From positions 19,493-83,492 of the forward strand of contig CALCHY010000282.1 of NCBI GenBank assembly GCA_937907415.1: DNA of 64,000 bases. Direction: 5' to 3'. Origin of the DNA: an uncultured Trueperaceae bacterium (GTDB lineage Bacteria; Deinococcota; Deinococci; Deinococcales; Trueperaceae). The notes under the pieces were generated by a model. It saw only the letters and a program-made list of their open reading frames with translations. It searched no databases and was not told where the DNA came from. Of this stretch, positions 9,095 to 18,432 are shown piece by piece. Numbering within the stretch: the stretch's first letter is position 1; the number at the start of each line of letters is the position of its first letter. The position numbers were made by a program, and so were the translations under genes.

Positions 9095-9331
9095 ATGGCT
9101 TACATCATCACGGAACCCTGCATAGGCGTTAAAGACGCCTCATGCGTAGACGTCTGCCCCGTCGAGTGCATCTACGAGGCCGACGACCAGTTCTACATCA
9201 ACCCGGAAGAGTGCATCGACTGCGGCGCCTGCGTGCCAGCCTGCCCAGTAGACGCCATCTACCCGGAGATGGACGTGCCAGAGGACTGGGTCTCCTACAT
9301 CGAGAAGAACACGCGCCTCTCTGGCCTCTGA
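9095..9331 (+). CDS. Seven-iron (3Fe-4S/4Fe-4S) ferredoxin
   Basis: A small soluble electron carrier of 78 residues, very like Thermus ferredoxin (EPCIGVKD, CVDVCPVECIY, PEECIDCGACVPACPVDAIY). By the Azotobacter FdI-type pattern, Cys9, Cys17 and Cys50 should hold the 3Fe-4S cluster and Cys21, Cys40, Cys43 and Cys46 the 4Fe-4S cluster, with Cys25 free. Start ATG with GGAGGTAGGCA directly before it. It stands alone between two terminators. Likely partners are 2-oxoacid oxidoreductases or reductases elsewhere; none is adjacent. Confidence 0.96.
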   Translation: MAYIITEPCIGVKDASCVDVCPVECIYEADDQFYINPEECIDCGACVPACPVDAIYPEMDVPEDWVSYIEKNTRLSGL

Positions 9332-9388
9332 CCGTTCGATGTGCGGCGCGTGAGCAGCCGCGCACACTGAAATTGCCAGTAGGCAACT

Positions 9389-9418
9389 AGCCGCTCCGGC
9401 AGTCGCGGGGCGGCTTTC
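9389..9418 (+). terminator. Intrinsic terminator of the ferredoxin gene
   Basis: A 9-bp stem AGCCGCTCC / GGGGCGGCT (one G-T pair) with a 9-nt loop and a TTTC tail, 57 bp after the stop. Confidence 0.7.
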
Positions 9419-9514
9419 ACATGCCCCACTACGTTGGTCACATGCGCGCTTCATGACTCACAGAAGCGGCGGGCCGATACTCTTGGCGCAAGACCTAGAC
9501 GAAGGAGGCACCAG

Positions 9515-9817
9515 ATGAAGAACTCGGCGAAGACGACGCAAACGGGCAAGTCCCCAACGGCGATGCCGGATTGGAACGCCATCAAAGGGCACTGGTCAGA
9601 CTTCGAAAGGGAGATCCAAGAGCGCTGGCATGACTTGACGGCGGACGACCTCAAGATGGTGGCTGGCGACCGCGACAAGCTCATCGGGCGCATCGAGGAG
9701 CGTTATCACATCAACCGCGCAGCGGCGGAGAAGCAGGTTTCCGAGTGGCGCCCGAAGCTTGAGGGCGCCGCCAAGAAGGTGACCGAAAGTTTCAGCCCAG
9801 GCAGGCACAAAGCCTAA
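9515..9817 (+). CDS. CsbD-like stress protein
   Basis: A 100-residue, charged, helical protein. The core NAIKGHWSDFEREIQERW, then LTADDLKMVAGDRDKLIGRI and EERYHINRAAAEKQVSEW, matches the CsbD/YjbJ family (about 60 residues), here with a longer Lys/Thr-rich N terminus and a short basic tail. CsbD proteins are general-stress-induced and very abundant; the molecular role is unknown. The ATG at 9515 follows GAAGGAGGCACC. It is monocistronic and bracketed by terminators, consistent with independent strong expression. Confidence 0.88.
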   Translation: MKNSAKTTQTGKSPTAMPDWNAIKGHWSDFEREIQERWHDLTADDLKMVAGDRDKLIGRIEERYHINRAAAEKQVSEWRPKLEGAAKKVTESFSPGRHKA

Positions 9818-9848
9818 GCACTCCAGACGCACGTCGTCACCACTCAGC

Positions 9849-9885
9849 ACCGGCGCGCCGCATGATAGCGGCGCGCCGGTTCTTC
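9849..9885 (+). terminator. Intrinsic terminator of the csbD-like gene
   Basis: A perfect 13-bp stem ACCGGCGCGCCGC / GCGGCGCGCCGGT with a 6-nt loop, followed by TCTTC. It also lies downstream of the convergent glucan synthase gene (stop 9949) and may serve both. Confidence 0.8.
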
Positions 9886-9948
9886 GCGCCTAGGCGCGGG
9901 GCGCTCAGCGCCGTGCAGCGCGCGTGCCGCGGAGAGGCCGCGCGCGCC

Positions 9949-12900
9949 TCAGGCAACGTAAACGGCGTCGATCACGTGCTCCTCGCCGTCGTCGACCAAC
10001 GCAACGTCGAGGTTCGCGGGCGCCTGCCCCCGTTTCGCCCGCAGCACGTAACGGCTGGCGCCGTAGCGGTAGCGGACTTCGAAGCCGGGCCACGCTTCAG
10101 GCACGCGTGGGCGCAAGCGCAGCATCTGCCCTTCGCGCTCGAACCCAAGCAGCCCTTCTAGGCCGAAGCGGTAGTACCAGGCCGCGGAGCCCGTGTACCA
10201 GCTCCACCCACCGCGCCCTACGTGAGGCTGCAGGCTGTAGACGTCGGCGGTCATGACGTAAGGCTCGACCTTGTAGCGCTCGACGCCAGCGGCGTCGCTA
10301 GCGTGCAGGACGGGGTTGAGGAGCTGGTGCAGCTCGTGAGCTTCGTCTGCGTCGCCTAGGTCTGCGAACGCCCAAGCGCTCCAGATGGCGCCGTGCGTGT
10401 ACTGCCCGCCGTTCTCGCGCACGCCAGGCAAGTAACCCTTGATGTAGCCGGGATCCCGCGGAGTGCGGTCGAAGGGCGGCGTGAAGAGGCGGATGAGGCG
10501 GTCGTCGCGCCGCACGCACATGTCGTCTACGGCTCGCATCGCCTGTTGGGCGTGAGCGGCTGGCGCTGCGCCGGACAACACCGACCATGACTGGGCGATG
10601 GAGTCTATCTGGCACTCGACGTTGAGGTGGCTCCCGAGCGGCGTGCCGTCATCGAAGTACGCGCGCCGGTACCACTTGCCGTCCCACGCATGCTCCTCGC
10701 ACGCTTGCGCGTACGCTTCGGCCTTCGCGAGCCAGCGCTCGCGTTCAGCCTGATCGTCAGGGCCGTCTAGCAGGCGCGTGAAGCGCTTGATCACGTCCGT
10801 GAGGAACCAGGCCAGCCATACCGACTCGCCCTGACCGCCGATCCCGACGCGGTTCATGCCGTCGTTCCAGTCACCGGAACCCATCAGCGGCAGGCCGTTG
10901 CGCCCGACGGTGGCGCCCTTCTCAAGCGCGCGCCTGCAGTGGTCGAGTAGGGTGCCGCTCACGTCGCTCTGTTGGAAGAGGTCGTAGTGGTCCTCCTCCG
11001 CCGGCTGCAACGCGGGGCCACGCAGGTAAGGCACGACCTCGTCGAGCACTGCCCTGTCGCCCGTGCACGTGACGTACCGCTCCGCAACGTAGACGAGCCA
11101 CAGGAGGTCGTCGCTGATGCGGGTCCGCACGCCGCGCCCGGCAGGCGGGTGCCACCAGTGCAGCACGTCGCCTTCCTCGAACTGGTGCGCAGCCGCCCGC
11201 AGCAGCTGCTCCCGTGCTAGTTCTGGAGCGGCGTGCAGTACGGCCACGACGTCCTGCAGTTGATCCCTGAAGCCGTAAGCCCCGCCCGGCTGGTAGAACG
11301 CGGTGCGCCCGAAGTAACGGCTGGAGAGCGTCTGGTAGAGCAACCAGCGGTTGTTGAGCAGATCGAAGGCGCGGTCGGGCGTAGTGACTTGCACCATGTC
11401 GAGCCGCGCGTCCCACAGCTCGTCCGCCTCTCGCCTGGCAGCGGCGTAGTGGCTGAGGTTGCGGTACTCGTCCGCCACGTCGAGCGCCCGGTCCCGGTTC
11501 TCGGCTTGCCCGAGCACGAACAGCACCTCCTCCTCGCCACCAGCTGGCAAGTCGAGGTGTAGTTGCAGGACAGCACAGGGGTCGGCGCCAGCCACGGTGG
11601 CGCCGCTCAGGCCGATGCGCTTGAGGGCGTCAGGGGCGGCGGCGGCGCCGAGTGCGCCAAGGAACTCGCGCCGGTCGGTGGTTACCCCGTGAGGGGACTT
11701 GTTGCTGGCGAGGAACGCCACCCTCTCCCCGAAATCGGCCGCGTAGGGGTTGCGCGCCAGGACCGCGCAGCGCTGCGGGTCGTAATCGGGCAGCACGTAC
11801 ATGCTGGTCGTGCGGCGATCGACTCCCAACACCCACTCCGCGTAGTAGGTGACGGTCACGCGCCGCGGCCGATCGAGCAAGTTCCTCACCCTGAGGTGCG
11901 CGAGCTTCACTGGGTCGGAGGCCGCGACGGACACCTCGAGCTTCTGTTCGAGGCCGTGGCTCACATGCGCGTACGTCGTGTAGCCAGCGCCGTGCCTAAC
12001 CTCGAACGGCACGTCTGCGCCCGCCGGATGCGGCGTGGCGGACCAGACCTCGACGGTCTCCTCGTCGCGGAGGTAGACGACCTCGGCGCTTGGGTCGGAA
12101 ACGGGATCGTTGCTCCACGGCGTCAAACGGTTCTCGCCGCTGTTGACCGACCAGGTGGGGCCGAGTCCCGCCTCCGTCGTCAGGCAGCCAAGCGCCGAGT
12201 TGGCCATGACGTTCGACCACGGAGCAGGCGGCAGCGCTCCTGGCTTCACCCTCATCACGTACTCGCGGCCATCCGCCGAGAAGCCGCCGACGCCGTTGGC
12301 GAAAGCGAGCTTCTCCGGCGCGGTGGCGGCGGGTGCGACCGGCTCCGGTTCGGGGGCGCGCACCGGCGCCGAGCGCGGTAACCCCGGCTGCCACACCTCA
12401 CGTGTCGCCATGAGTTGCTCACCCAAGGTACCGCCGCGCCCCTCGAGCAGCACGGTCGCTGCGCTCTCCAGGAGCTTCAGGTCAGCTGGCGCCAACTGGT
12501 CTTGCCGTAGGAGGTAGATGCCGCCGCGCGCGTTCAGCCACTCGTCGCCCCCCGTGCGGCTCAAGTGCCAACGCAGGCGCGCGTGCAGCGCCTGGTCGTA
12601 TGCGGTGTCCTTGGCGTTGAGCACCACGAGATCCACTTTCACGGCGCGCCTGCGCCAGTAAGCGTGGGCGTGGAGGAGCTCGACCACCAACGGCAGGTGC
12701 TCATGGTCGTCGAGGCGCACGAGGAGGATGGGGAAGTCACCTGAGATGCCCTGGCCCCACAAAGAAGACTGGCCGAGGGTGTTGGCGGCCAAGGTGGCGG
12801 TTGGGGCGCGGAGCTCGCGATCCGGGTAAACGATCGCGGAGAGGAGGCGCTGGTAGGACTCGACGCGCTCTGGCGTCAGCTCGTACTGCCGCATCTCGAG

Positions 12901-15900
12901 GCGACTACGCATGCGCGCCAACCCGAACTCGCGCGCCACGATGCCAGGGAGGCGCAGGTGGTCGATGAGGCCGACCAGCGCCTTGCGGCTCTCCGCGAAC
13001 GCCGTTATGAACGTGAACACCGCCTGACCGTTCGGCTGCAGTACGACGGGTTGCGCTAGAGCCATGACGGGGTCGAGGGTGGCGCCGACGCCGCCGGCTA
13101 GTGGCCCATGCGGGCCGACGGCCGTGGTGACGTCGTTACCGCGTCCTAGGAAGGTGGCGCGGTCGCTCTCGAACTCGCAGGCGCCGCCCTCTTCGGGGCC
13201 AAGCAACGTGTGAGCGGCGAACTGCGCACGGTCGCTCGCCGAGCGCGGCCGGCGGCGGAAGATCAGGGCAGAGCGTTGGGCATCGAAGCGGCTCTCGACG
13301 AACAGCTTGCTGAAGGCGGGGTGACGCGCGTCCGCCTCGGCCGAGCCAAGCACTACCTCCGCGTACGACGTAACGCGCAGCCGCCTCTCGCGCGCGCTGC
13401 GGTTGACGATGGTGAGGCGCCTCACCTCGGCCTTGTCCTGCCCGATCACGACCTCGAGGTGCGAGTGGATGCCCTCGACGTCGCGCTCGTACTCGACCAT
13501 GTACGGGTGGAAAGTGACGCGCTCCGCCTGCGCCGCACCTGGCAAAGGTTGGTGGGTGGCGGACCACACCGCGCCGCCGTCCTCGTCTGCGAGGTACAGC
13601 CAGGTCCCGTCCGCGTCGCGGGTGCCGTCACCGCTCCAGCGCGTCAACGCGACAGCGCCTGCCGCGGACCAACCGCCGCCTCCCGCGCTGAGGAGCACCG
13701 TGTAGGAGCCGTTAGACAGGAGTTGGGTAAGGGGGAGGATGGTCCCAAGGGGCGCGGGCCACGGACGGTCGAGCGCCGCCAGGTCGACGGGTTCGGTTGG
13801 TTCCTCCTCGACGCGCACCTCATCGACGACGGGCACCTCGAGCGGAATGCGTTCCTGCAGGAGCAGCTCGACGGTAGCGACGCGCGGGTCGGCGTGGAAG
13901 CGCTCGACCATGCTGTCGCCTGTGAGGGCGTTCGCCAACGCCACCAACGCCATGCCCTGGTGGTGCGCCATGTGCGAGCGCACGAGCGCGAAGTCGGCCG
14001 CCAACGGCTTGCGCGAAGGCGTGTAATCCAGGGCCTCGAAGAAGCCGTGCGGGCCAAGGGCGCCGATCCCGACGAGGCGGTCGAGGTTCTCGAGCACGGC
14101 GTGCGGGTGGTAAGGCAGGGCGAGAACGCTGGCGTAAGGCGCGATGACGAGGTCGCCAGAGTACGAGCGGTCGAGCGCGAGGTCAGGGACGCCGAACGCG
14201 TAGTACTGGTAGTTGCCTGCCGCGTCGACGCGCGCGTAACCGGACTCGCTGACGCCCCACGGCACACCGTGGCGCTTGCCGTACGCGATCTGCACGTCGA
14301 CGGCCGAGTCGCAACTCTGCTCGAGCAGCGTGCCGCCGTAACGCCGCATCAGCAGGGGCGGCATGAGGTACTCGAACATGGTGCCGCTCCAGGAGAGCAG
14401 CGTGGCGCGGCCGAGGGCGGCGCCGAGCGGGCGATTGAGGTGGACCCAGTGGCTGCCAGGCACGTCGTGCTTGGCGATGGCAACGAGGCTAGCGAGCCGC
14501 GATTCCGACGCGAGCAAGTCGTAGTAGTTGCTGTCCAACCTGCCAGAGTCGACGTTGTAGCCGATGTGCAGGTGTTGCCTCGCCGAATCGAACAGGAAAC
14601 TGAAGTCGGTGCCGTTCACCTGGGCGTCTATCCGCGTGGCCAACTCGCCGAAGGCGCTCATGAGACCGGTCACAGCGCTTGTGCTCGAGGTCAGGCGCGC
14701 CAGGAGCGTGTCGCACCACGCGCGCGCGTCATCATCCGCGCTGGGTAACGCGCCACGCAGCGCCGTGATGGCGCTCGCGCCCTGCGCCGCCCAACCCTCC
14801 TGCCCGTCTAGGGCGGGCTCGGCGGAGAAGGCGAGTCGCACGTCCGCCCAGGCTGCCGCAGCGGGGCTGCCGGGCGTGAGCGCAGCCGCCCACGGCCGCG
14901 CCTCACCCAAAGCCGTAACCCATGGTGCTAGCGACTCGAACTCCTTGAGGGTCACCCGTATGCCGTGATTGACGCGCTCTGACCACAGTCTGGCCGCGGT
15001 GAGGTCCTGCCCGGACAGGTCGCCAGAGTCCATCGCGTCGAGGAGCCCCTTCTCGAGGGCGGGCCAGGCGGCAGTCCTCAGGTAGCTGATGAGGTCAGGC
15101 CACCGCTCCCTCACGGCGCCGTCTGCGATCACGCGTTCGCGCAGCTCGGCCACGGACCCAACGAGTGCCGCGCCAGCCGGCAGGCCCGCGGTGAGGACCT
15201 CCTCGAGCACGGTCAGGCCGTCTGCTAGCCCGCGGAAGCACGCCGCTAGGTCGAGCGGCTGTTTGAGGAGCGCGAGGCAGCCCTGCCGCAAGGCCATGAG
15301 CGAGGCCGCCAGGTTGCCTGAGTCGACGCTGGACACGTAACGCGGGTGGAGCGGTTCGAGGCTGCGGGTGTCGTACCAGTTGAGGAGGTGGCCGTTGTGG
15401 CGCTCGAGTTGGTCGAGCACGTCGAGCGTCTGGCGCAGGCGGAGAGACAGGTCGACCATGCCAAGGTAGCCGAGGTCGTGCGCCGCTAGGGTGGAGAGGA
15501 GCATCAGCCCGATGTTCGTGGGCGAGGTGCGGTGCGCCGTGACCGGTTTGGGGTCGAGTTGCACGTTGTCTGGCGGCAGCCAGTTGTCCTCTGGCCCGAC
15601 GAAGCTCTCGAAGTAGAGCCACGTGCGCCGCGCGAGCCCGTGGAGCTTGCTGCGCTCCTCGGCCGTGAGGGCGCGCGGCGCGGCGCTGCTCGCCACCGAC
15701 AGCAAGTACGCCGTCAGCGGAGCAAGGAACCAGAGGACGAGCACGACGCCGGCCTCCGCTAGGGAGCTGGGCTTGAACCTCGCTAGCAAGACGGTCGTCG
15801 CCAGCGTCAAAGCCAGGGCCCACGCCATGCGCTGGATGTTGCCGAGCAGCGTCGGGGCAGGCGAGCGGTTCGACTGCGCGGCCGTGCGCCACTTCAGCAG

Positions 15901-18432
15901 GTTGCGGTGGCTGACGAAGAGGCGGAACAGCGTGATGATCACGCTCGTCGAGACCATGATCGCTTCGTACGGCACGAACGAGATGGTGATTACGAAGCGC
16001 CCAAGCGCCTGGCTGAGCGGTTGCCACGCCATCAGCCTGCGGCGGCCAGGCACCTCGTCGTTCTCGATGAGGCCGGCGACGTAAGCGATCACGGCACTTG
16101 CGAGCAGTGGCGCCGCCAGCGTGGAGATCGCTATGAGGGTCCAGACGAGCACCGAGCCAGGCAGCACCAACCAGCCGCCGAGGAAGAGGAGGAAGAGCGC
16201 GGGCGCGAGGAGGCTGCGGCGCAAGTTGTCTGCGATCTTCCACGCGCCAACGAGGCCGAGGCGTTCACCGCTACCACCACCGCGTACGCCTAGGAGAGTG
16301 GCGACGAGCCACGGCAGCAACTGCCAGTCGCCGCGCACCCAGCGCTGCGCGCGCTGCACTTGAGCTAGATAGGTCGGCGGGTACTCCTCGTAGAGAACGA
16401 CGTCGCTGACGAGGGCGACGCCGCCGTAGATGCCCTCGAGGAGGTCATGGCTCAGGAGGCTGTTCTCAGGCACGCGGCCCTCGAGCGCCCGCTCGAAGTC
16501 GTCGAGGCGGTAGAGGCCCTTGCCGACGAATATCGCGGCCCCGAAGAGGTCCTGGTAGACGTCGGAGACGGCAGTGGTGTAGAGGTCGAGGCCGTTCTCT
16601 CCGACGAAGAGGCGGCTGAAGCGCGACGCGTTGGCGCTCTCTGGCAGCACGTCCGTGCGCGGTTGGAGGAGGCTATAACCCTCGACGACGCGGCCGTTCT
16701 CGCCGAACTCCGCGCGGTTGAGGGGGTGAGCGAGGGTGCCTATCAGCCGGTGGGCGCTGCTTGGCGGCAGGCGCGTGTCGGCGTCGAGCGTGAGCACGTA
16801 CTGGACTTGCGTCAGCCGCTCCATGGCGCCCACAGTCAACTCGAACGTGGTGCCCGTCGCGCCGCGCAGGAGGTGGTTGAGTTCCATGAGCTTGCCGCGC
16901 TTGCGTTCCCACCCCATCCACACCCCCTCGCGTGGGTTCCAGCGGCGGCCGCGATGCAGGAGGTAGAAGGGCGCGTCGCCCTCGTCGGTTCCGTAGGTGG
17001 CGTTCAGGCGCTCGATGCGCTTAGCGGCGTACTCGAGCAGGTCGGACTCGCCTGGCAAGGTGGCGGCATCGGCATCGGGGAAGTCCGTTAGGAGCGCGAA
17101 CGAGAGCTGCGGGTCGGGATTGCCGAGATAGTGGCGCTCCAGCTGACTCAAGAGCTCGTCTATCTCGTCGCGACTGCCGACCAGCACGGGCATGACGACG
17201 GCCGTCGCGTGCGCGTGCGGGACGCCGTTCCTGAAGTCCAACTTCGGAAGGAGCTTAGGCTCGAGCAGGTGGCTGACCCCGTAATTGACGAGCGCGACCG
17301 CCACCGTCAAGGCCGGCACGAGCAGTAGTACGGCTACGAGCGCGACCAGCCAGACGCTGGCGCCAACGGAGGCAGCGTACGCGCAGCCCCACAGGATGAG
17401 GGCGGCCGCGGCGACCATGATGCTGCCGAGGTAGACGGTGGTCGGGTGGGCGTACACCCACGCCTTCACGCGTTCACCGGCCGAGCGCCGGTAACCGTAA
17501 GCGTGTTCGAGCCGTTCGACGCCGCGGTCCACGAGGTAGTAACCAACGTGCCGCGTTCTAGGCTTCCCTGGCTCCGTGCCAGCCGCCGCCTCGGCCAACT
17601 CGACCGCGGCGCGCGCCACCTCGAGTTCATCGGCGTCGCTGCGCCGCGCTATGCGCTCGACTCCCTTGCGGTAACGGTCGCGGGTCTCGAAGGTCATGTT
17701 CGCGTAGTCGCCGCTCGGGTCGCGCCGCAGTTCGCGCTCGGTCCAGCTCGCCGCCTCGAAGAAGGTGTCCCACTCGGTGGTCTTCAGCGTCCTCAGCCCG
17801 ACGATGCAGTTCGCTACGCGTTGATCGTGGTCGCTTTGGTCCTCGCCACCGACGGCGCCAGGTGGGCTGGACGTGAGGATGTCGGCGCTCTCGCTCAACC
17901 ACTCGAGTAGCCCAAGCCGCAACAGGCTCGGCAGCGCCCAGAGCTCGCCCATGGTGAGGGGCGCGCTGCGCTGGTACGCCTCGACGAGCAACGCGAGCCG
18001 CGCGCTGTCCACGCGGCCGGAACACTCCTCGAGCAGCTTCATGGCGAGGGCCTGCGCGCGCGGCGCGTCAGCTAGCGGCGCTCCACGTTCGAGGCGCGGC
18101 AGCTTGCGGTAGAAGTCGGGCGGCAGGTCCTCGATCACTTGCCTGACGGACTCGCGGATCAGGTAGTAGTTGTCGAGGAACCACTCGGCCGCGTAGGAGT
18201 CGGCTTCCGTGGCGGCCGATTGCTGGGCGAACCGTTGGTGCGCGCGCCTCAACTTCCTGTTGCTGCCGTTCAGGCGCGTAGCCGGGGTTGGCGCCTCCTG
18301 TGCTCCGCTCGAGGCCCTACTTGCAACGGGTTGCTCGGCCGCCCAGGCGCTAGCTAGGCGCTCGAACTGCTGGGCTTCGTCGGGCTCGGCGGCGGGTACA
18401 CTCCCGGCAACTACGTCGGTCACCTGCCCCAC
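9949..18432 (-). CDS. ndvB: Cyclic beta-1,2-glucan synthase (GT84 plus GH94)
   Basis: A giant (2827 aa) inner-membrane enzyme that polymerises glucose from UDP-glucose into beta-1,2-glucan and cyclises it; its length matches the ChvB/NdvB family. Order: soluble N terminus; membrane pair near 330-390; glycosyltransferase domain with LTLDADTRLPP (about 550) and the QxxRW motif QRWVRGDWQLLPW (about 696); several further membrane helices (about 740-940); a glycoamylase-like domain from about 960; two phosphorylase-type beta domains; and a C-terminal GH94 domain with MGSGDWNDGMNRVG (about 2517), the catalytic Asp region that controls chain length. It starts at a GTG that overlaps the end of the tandem-USP gene by 13 bp, implying coupled translation. 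Cyclic glucans act in osmoadaptation and at the cell surface. No dedicated exporter (NdvA/ChvA) is in the window. A few downstream GTGs are possible alternative starts. Confidence 0.95.
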   Translation of the reverse strand: MGQVTDVVAGSVPAAEPDEAQQFERLASAWAAEQPVASRASSGAQEAPTPATRLNGSNRKLRRAHQRFAQQSAATEADSYAAEWFLDNYYLIRESVRQVIEDLPPDFYRKLPRLERGAPLADAPRAQALAMKLLEECSGRVDSARLALLVEAYQRSAPLTMGELWALPSLLRLGLLEWLSESADILTSSPPGAVGGEDQSDHDQRVANCIVGLRTLKTTEWDTFFEAASWTERELRRDPSGDYANMTFETRDRYRKGVERIARRSDADELEVARAAVELAEAAAGTEPGKPRTRHVGYYLVDRGVERLEHAYGYRRSAGERVKAWVYAHPTTVYLGSIMVAAAALILWGCAYAASVGASVWLVALVAVLLLVPALTVAVALVNYGVSHLLEPKLLPKLDFRNGVPHAHATAVVMPVLVGSRDEIDELLSQLERHYLGNPDPQLSFALLTDFPDADAATLPGESDLLEYAAKRIERLNATYGTDEGDAPFYLLHRGRRWNPREGVWMGWERKRGKLMELNHLLRGATGTTFELTVGAMERLTQVQYVLTLDADTRLPPSSAHRLIGTLAHPLNRAEFGENGRVVEGYSLLQPRTDVLPESANASRFSRLFVGENGLDLYTTAVSDVYQDLFGAAIFVGKGLYRLDDFERALEGRVPENSLLSHDLLEGIYGGVALVSDVVLYEEYPPTYLAQVQRAQRWVRGDWQLLPWLVATLLGVRGGGSGERLGLVGAWKIADNLRRSLLAPALFLLFLGGWLVLPGSVLVWTLIAISTLAAPLLASAVIAYVAGLIENDEVPGRRRLMAWQPLSQALGRFVITISFVPYEAIMVSTSVIITLFRLFVSHRNLLKWRTAAQSNRSPAPTLLGNIQRMAWALALTLATTVLLARFKPSSLAEAGVVLVLWFLAPLTAYLLSVASSAAPRALTAEERSKLHGLARRTWLYFESFVGPEDNWLPPDNVQLDPKPVTAHRTSPTNIGLMLLSTLAAHDLGYLGMVDLSLRLRQTLDVLDQLERHNGHLLNWYDTRSLEPLHPRYVSSVDSGNLAASLMALRQGCLALLKQPLDLAACFRGLADGLTVLEEVLTAGLPAGAALVGSVAELRERVIADGAVRERWPDLISYLRTAAWPALEKGLLDAMDSGDLSGQDLTAARLWSERVNHGIRVTLKEFESLAPWVTALGEARPWAAALTPGSPAAAAWADVRLAFSAEPALDGQEGWAAQGASAITALRGALPSADDDARAWCDTLLARLTSSTSAVTGLMSAFGELATRIDAQVNGTDFSFLFDSARQHLHIGYNVDSGRLDSNYYDLLASESRLASLVAIAKHDVPGSHWVHLNRPLGAALGRATLLSWSGTMFEYLMPPLLMRRYGGTLLEQSCDSAVDVQIAYGKRHGVPWGVSESGYARVDAAGNYQYYAFGVPDLALDRSYSGDLVIAPYASVLALPYHPHAVLENLDRLVGIGALGPHGFFEALDYTPSRKPLAADFALVRSHMAHHQGMALVALANALTGDSMVERFHADPRVATVELLLQERIPLEVPVVDEVRVEEEPTEPVDLAALDRPWPAPLGTILPLTQLLSNGSYTVLLSAGGGGWSAAGAVALTRWSGDGTRDADGTWLYLADEDGGAVWSATHQPLPGAAQAERVTFHPYMVEYERDVEGIHSHLEVVIGQDKAEVRRLTIVNRSARERRLRVTSYAEVVLGSAEADARHPAFSKLFVESRFDAQRSALIFRRRPRSASDRAQFAAHTLLGPEEGGACEFESDRATFLGRGNDVTTAVGPHGPLAGGVGATLDPVMALAQPVVLQPNGQAVFTFITAFAESRKALVGLIDHLRLPGIVAREFGLARMRSRLEMRQYELTPERVESYQRLLSAIVYPDRELRAPTATLAANTLGQSSLWGQGISGDFPILLVRLDDHEHLPLVVELLHAHAYWRRRAVKVDLVVLNAKDTAYDQALHARLRWHLSRTGGDEWLNARGGIYLLRQDQLAPADLKLLESAATVLLEGRGGTLGEQLMATREVWQPGLPRSAPVRAPEPEPVAPAATAPEKLAFANGVGGFSADGREYVMRVKPGALPPAPWSNVMANSALGCLTTEAGLGPTWSVNSGENRLTPWSNDPVSDPSAEVVYLRDEETVEVWSATPHPAGADVPFEVRHGAGYTTYAHVSHGLEQKLEVSVAASDPVKLAHLRVRNLLDRPRRVTVTYYAEWVLGVDRRTTSMYVLPDYDPQRCAVLARNPYAADFGERVAFLASNKSPHGVTTDRREFLGALGAAAAPDALKRIGLSGATVAGADPCAVLQLHLDLPAGGEEEVLFVLGQAENRDRALDVADEYRNLSHYAAARREADELWDARLDMVQVTTPDRAFDLLNNRWLLYQTLSSRYFGRTAFYQPGGAYGFRDQLQDVVAVLHAAPELAREQLLRAAAHQFEEGDVLHWWHPPAGRGVRTRISDDLLWLVYVAERYVTCTGDRAVLDEVVPYLRGPALQPAEEDHYDLFQQSDVSGTLLDHCRRALEKGATVGRNGLPLMGSGDWNDGMNRVGIGGQGESVWLAWFLTDVIKRFTRLLDGPDDQAERERWLAKAEAYAQACEEHAWDGKWYRRAYFDDGTPLGSHLNVECQIDSIAQSWSVLSGAAPAAHAQQAMRAVDDMCVRRDDRLIRLFTPPFDRTPRDPGYIKGYLPGVRENGGQYTHGAIWSAWAFADLGDADEAHELHQLLNPVLHASDAAGVERYKVEPYVMTADVYSLQPHVGRGGWSWYTGSAAWYYRFGLEGLLGFEREGQMLRLRPRVPEAWPGFEVRYRYGASRYVLRAKRGQAPANLDVALVDDGEEHVIDAVYVA

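Noticed and set aside
13210..14748. A 512-codon open frame on the plus strand inside the glucan synthase gene
   Set aside because: It is a shadow of the opposite strand in G+C-rich DNA: Arg/Gly/His-rich, no family similarity, no ribosome site, while the minus strand encodes clear GH94-synthase sequence throughout.
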